A DNA stretch of 64,000 nucleotides from Onchocerca volvulus (taxonomy: Eukaryota > Nematoda > Chromadorea > Rhabditida > Onchocercidae). Position numbers and translations under genes: made by a program. Below, one piece after another: positions 63,959 through 64,000 of the stretch (position 1 is its first letter; the number at the start of each line of letters is the position of its first letter). The notes beneath the pieces are model-generated. The model did no database searches. It was not told the DNA's origin and saw nothing but the letters and a program-made list of their open reading frames with translations. Location: contig HG738138.1 of the NCBI GenBank assembly GCA_000499405.2, positions 22,206,824 to 22,270,823 of the forward strand. Direction: 5' to 3'.

Positions 63959-64000
63959 TGAGATTTAATTCAATTTTTTGATGCAATTAATTTGCCTGAA

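Noticed and set aside
1..64000. CRISPR arrays, transposons, viral or bacterial (for example Wolbachia) insertions
   Set aside because: No regularly spaced repeats, terminal inverted repeats with transposase, or intron-free bacterial-like frames were seen anywhere.

Overview
The window looks like nuclear DNA of a nematode, most likely a parasitic spirurid or filarial worm. It is AT-rich, with T-rich runs and no long open frames. Genes are broken into many exons of roughly 70-250 bases with mostly consensus GTAAG-like donors and TTTCAG-like acceptors. Several start codons sit 9-51 bases after an isolated TTTCAG-like acceptor, the pattern of spliced-leader trans-splicing. A U6 snRNA gene closely resembling the Caenorhabditis form is present. 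The species is an inference. No bacterial, viral or transposon coding was recognised.

Layout. 54-6526 (minus): RBM19/RBD-1, a multi-RRM ribosome-biogenesis protein cut by the left edge. 8280-14422 (minus): an 18-exon ASH/PapD-domain protein, best matched to the centrosome scaffold SPD-2/Cep192. 15499-15602 (minus): U6 snRNA. 16230-18815 (plus): mitochondrial phenylalanyl-tRNA synthetase. 19663-25847 (plus): valyl-tRNA synthetase with a presequence-like N-terminus. 26546-30615 (plus): ALG12 mannosyltransferase of N-glycan assembly. 30616-40364: a ten-kilobase gene-poor stretch. 40365-46823 (plus): a neprilysin-like M13 membrane metalloprotease. 48560-51145 (minus): a BAR-only protein resembling endophilin-B. 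52821-58449 (plus): a seven-helix chemoreceptor-like GPCR of the Srx type. 58450-64000: mostly noncoding, with a few coding-like segments, one followed by a polyadenylation signal.

I rebuilt exon structures by hand from splice signals, reading phase and family similarity. For the eight main genes all phases close. Complete models give 783 (SPD-2-like), 440 (FARS2), 983 (ValRS), 500 (ALG12), 778 (M13 protease), 277 (BAR) and 351 (GPCR) residues. Two junctions lack a canonical splice site: the ALG12 exon 9 acceptor and the protease exon 2 donor.

Functional links. The two probable mitochondrial tRNA synthetases are adjacent and co-directional. RBM19 and U6 are RNA-machinery genes. The remaining genes look like an ordinary unrelated neighbourhood. 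I found no convincing new multi-gene system. The most interesting leads are small unannotated genes, above all a two-exon 87-residue reading frame at 19252-19630, head-to-head with the valyl synthetase, together with the noncanonical splice junctions and recent intragenic duplications.
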